Assembly (NCBI GenBank): GCA_049698095.1
Contig: JBAVXA010000194.1
Span: forward strand, 1-6,323
DNA length: 6,323 nt
Direction: 5' to 3'
Source: JBEEJL01 sp049698095
Lineage (GTDB): Bacteria; Pseudomonadota; Gammaproteobacteria; Burkholderiales; JBEEJL01
Shown here one piece after another: positions 4,932 through 6,323 of this stretch. Each line of letters opens with the position of its first letter. Positions within the stretch are counted from its first letter, which is position 1. The notes under the pieces are model-generated. The model was not told the origin of the DNA and searched no databases. It saw only the letters and a list, made by a program, of their open reading frames with translations. The position numbers were made by a program, and so were the translations under genes.

Positions 4932-6323
4932 TCAGTCCTGGTCGAGCCATTCGGAATCCCTGTGGGAAATTTCCACAACCAGTGCGCGGCCGGCTAGCTG
5001 ATTAATCAACGCTGCCGCGGCAGCGCGATTTACCGGGTCGAGATTCGCATCCCACTCATCCAGCAGGTAAATTTCCGCAGAGGTGTGTGTGACAATTTCA
5101 CGCAGTGATTGTAATTGCCGCTCTCCGGAGGAAAAACCCAATTTCTTTACCGCATTCGATTGCGGCTGGGCCGCGTCCTCGTTTTCGTCCACTTCGTTCT
5201 TTTCGCTGCCGGGCACTGCACCGGCGAAGCGAAATGCCAGCCGGTCTGCCGTCGGCCAGTAGTATGCGCGGTTTTTCAGTTCTGCTTTGAGCGCCAATAA
5301 TAAGGTTGATTTACCGGAGCCGTTGTCTCCGCGTACGTTGATGCGCCCGGATTTTTGCGCGAGGATTTTTGTCATCGCCTGCTCGACCGACGCGCAGGCC
5401 ACTACATTTTCGTTCTGGCGCAATAACAACCGATCAAAACGAATACGCGCGTTGAATTCGTTGTCCGCCTGCGGGCGCATGTTGTCGACCACGCCTCCCA
5501 TGCGCGTCCAGATAGCGAGCAGGTCATTCCAGCCTGATGCAAGCAAATGAACGTCGTGTGTCATTTCTATTTGCCGCGGCAGCGTCGCGGCAAGGGCGAC
5601 CAGCAGCGCGGTATTGCTCAAGTCATTCGAGGCAACCGTCGCCATCGTGGTGAAAATGATTCCAAGCCCGATGATGCCGCTGACGGTGCTGAGGCCTTCG
5701 CGCGTCACGATGGCGCGAATTTGCGCGTGCAAGGCATCGCGCAATTTGACCTTGAAACCGCCGTGCCACAAGCGGAAGTTGTATGCATTGCCGCTGAAAA
5801 TATTATCCCAGGCTGTGTAGCTGTGCGAAGTCATGCGGTTGGTCATGCGCTGGTTGGTAAGGTAGGCGTAGGCGACAGGTTTACGCAACGACCATTGCAG
5901 GAATAAAAGAATGGCGAAAACGCCTGCGTAGGCGATCGGCAGGCCGGCGTCGATCTCCAGCCCGATGACCAGCGCGTTGAACACCAGGCCGAAAAATATT
6001 TTCAGATCTGCTTCGAGTTCGTACATGAGCTCGAAAAAAATATGAAACGTTTCGCTGGTAAGAAACGGTTCGATCTGTTCGCGCATCGGCTTGTCGTGCA
6101 GCAGTTTATTCTGGTACCGGTTGTGACGCGCGAAGCGCAACATATAGCGGCCGTAGGCGCCAAAGCCCGCCTGCTCGGCAAACACCCAGCTTACCGCGCC
6201 GACAATATACGAAGTCGATTGCGCCGCGACAATCCACAGCAAATCGGTGGCCAGGAATTCATCGTTCGCCACGTCGCGTCCGGCCTTGATGACCAGATAC
6301 GTGGTCGACGCGGCGAGCAGCGA
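4932..6323 (-). CDS. ABC transporter, fused permease and ATPase, N-terminus outside window
   Basis: The frame is open to the window edge, giving 463 residues without a true start. The GTG at 6272-6270 lies within an apparent membrane region, so it is probably internal. The N-terminal part is an exporter-like membrane domain with helices around 1-12 (cut), 27-49, 108-122, 129-144, 214-232 and 237-248. The C-terminal ATPase has Walker A GDNGSGKST (332-340), signature SSGER (398-402), Walker B with catalytic Glu in LLDEWDANLD (Asp422, Glu423), and an H-loop SHRD (His454). It therefore looks able to bind and hydrolyse ATP as a homodimer in the inner membrane. Oddities: only 57 residues separate Walker A from the signature, with an acidic stretch (about 371-383) where the helical subdomain should be, and Thr358 stands where a Q-loop Gln would be expected. 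Substrate is unknown. The short NBD vaguely recalls cyclic-peptide/siderophore exporters (PvdE/SyrD type), but I am not sure. Confidence 0.9.
   Translation of the reverse strand, partial: SLLAASTTYLVIKAGRDVANDEFLATDLLWIVAAQSTSYIVGAVSWVFAEQAGFGAYGRYMLRFARHNRYQNKLLHDKPMREQIEPFLTSETFHIFFELMYELEADLKIFFGLVFNALVIGLEIDAGLPIAYAGVFAILLFLQWSLRKPVAYAYLTNQRMTNRMTSHSYTAWDNIFSGNAYNFRLWHGGFKVKLRDALHAQIRAIVTREGLSTVSGIIGLGIIFTTMATVASNDLSNTALLVALAATLPRQIEMTHDVHLLASGWNDLLAIWTRMGGVVDNMRPQADNEFNARIRFDRLLLRQNENVVACASVEQAMTKILAQKSGRINVRGDNGSGKSTLLLALKAELKNRAYYWPTADRLAFRFAGAVPGSEKNEVDENEDAAQPQSNAVKKLGFSSGERQLQSLREIVTHTSAEIYLLDEWDANLDPVNRAAAAALINQLAGRALVVEISHRDSEWLDQD

Noticed and set aside
4907..4940. GACT/AGTC inverted repeat near the ABC gene stop
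   Set aside because: The stem is only 4 bp and no T tract follows on the minus strand, so it does not qualify as a terminator.
5547..5906. Plus-strand open frame of 119 codons opposite the ABC gene
   Set aside because: The translation has no recognisable fold and lies antisense to the membrane domain of the ABC transporter.

Overview
The window looks like ordinary chromosomal sequence from a Gram-negative proteobacterium, most likely a betaproteobacterium. This is inferred from the style of several proteins: the MtgA N-terminus with its WWW-VDHNPSSSAFM run, an aroE-mtgA pair, a 67-residue cold shock protein with a DLFAHFSAI RNP2 motif, and the rhodanese ending GWRAAGLPWMQ. Most genes are moderately GC-rich. 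A short island around 1980-2260 is clearly more AT-rich. I see no tRNA, rRNA, CRISPR array, insertion sequence or phage gene.

Left part (1-1963, + strand): the 3' end of a single-domain rhodanese, then aroE (shikimate dehydrogenase), then mtgA (monofunctional peptidoglycan glycosyltransferase, with a TTG start). All three read the same way with short gaps and could share a transcript. They serve sulfur transfer, aromatic amino acid/chorismate synthesis and cell wall synthesis.

Middle part (1964-4462, + strand): an AT-rich spacer with a TATAAT box precedes a 69-residue two-helix membrane protein of unknown function. Next come mgtE, a CBS-domain Mg2+ channel, and a secreted PEBP/YbhB-family protein with a strong ribosome binding site and a signal peptide. 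A GC-rich hairpin with T tracts on both strands (4489-4512) ends both this gene and the convergent cold shock gene.

Right part (4513-6323, - strand): a CspA-type cold shock gene with its own promoter and a leader of roughly 100 nt, in which a 7-bp inverted repeat could cover the Shine-Dalgarno site. Beyond it lies a fused permease/ATPase ABC transporter, cut off at the right edge. Its nucleotide-binding domain is unusually compact: only 57 residues lie between Walker A and the signature motif, and no Q-loop glutamine is evident.

I found no clear new multi-gene system. The items most worth a second look are the reduced ABC domain, the csp leader, and the small AT-rich membrane gene.
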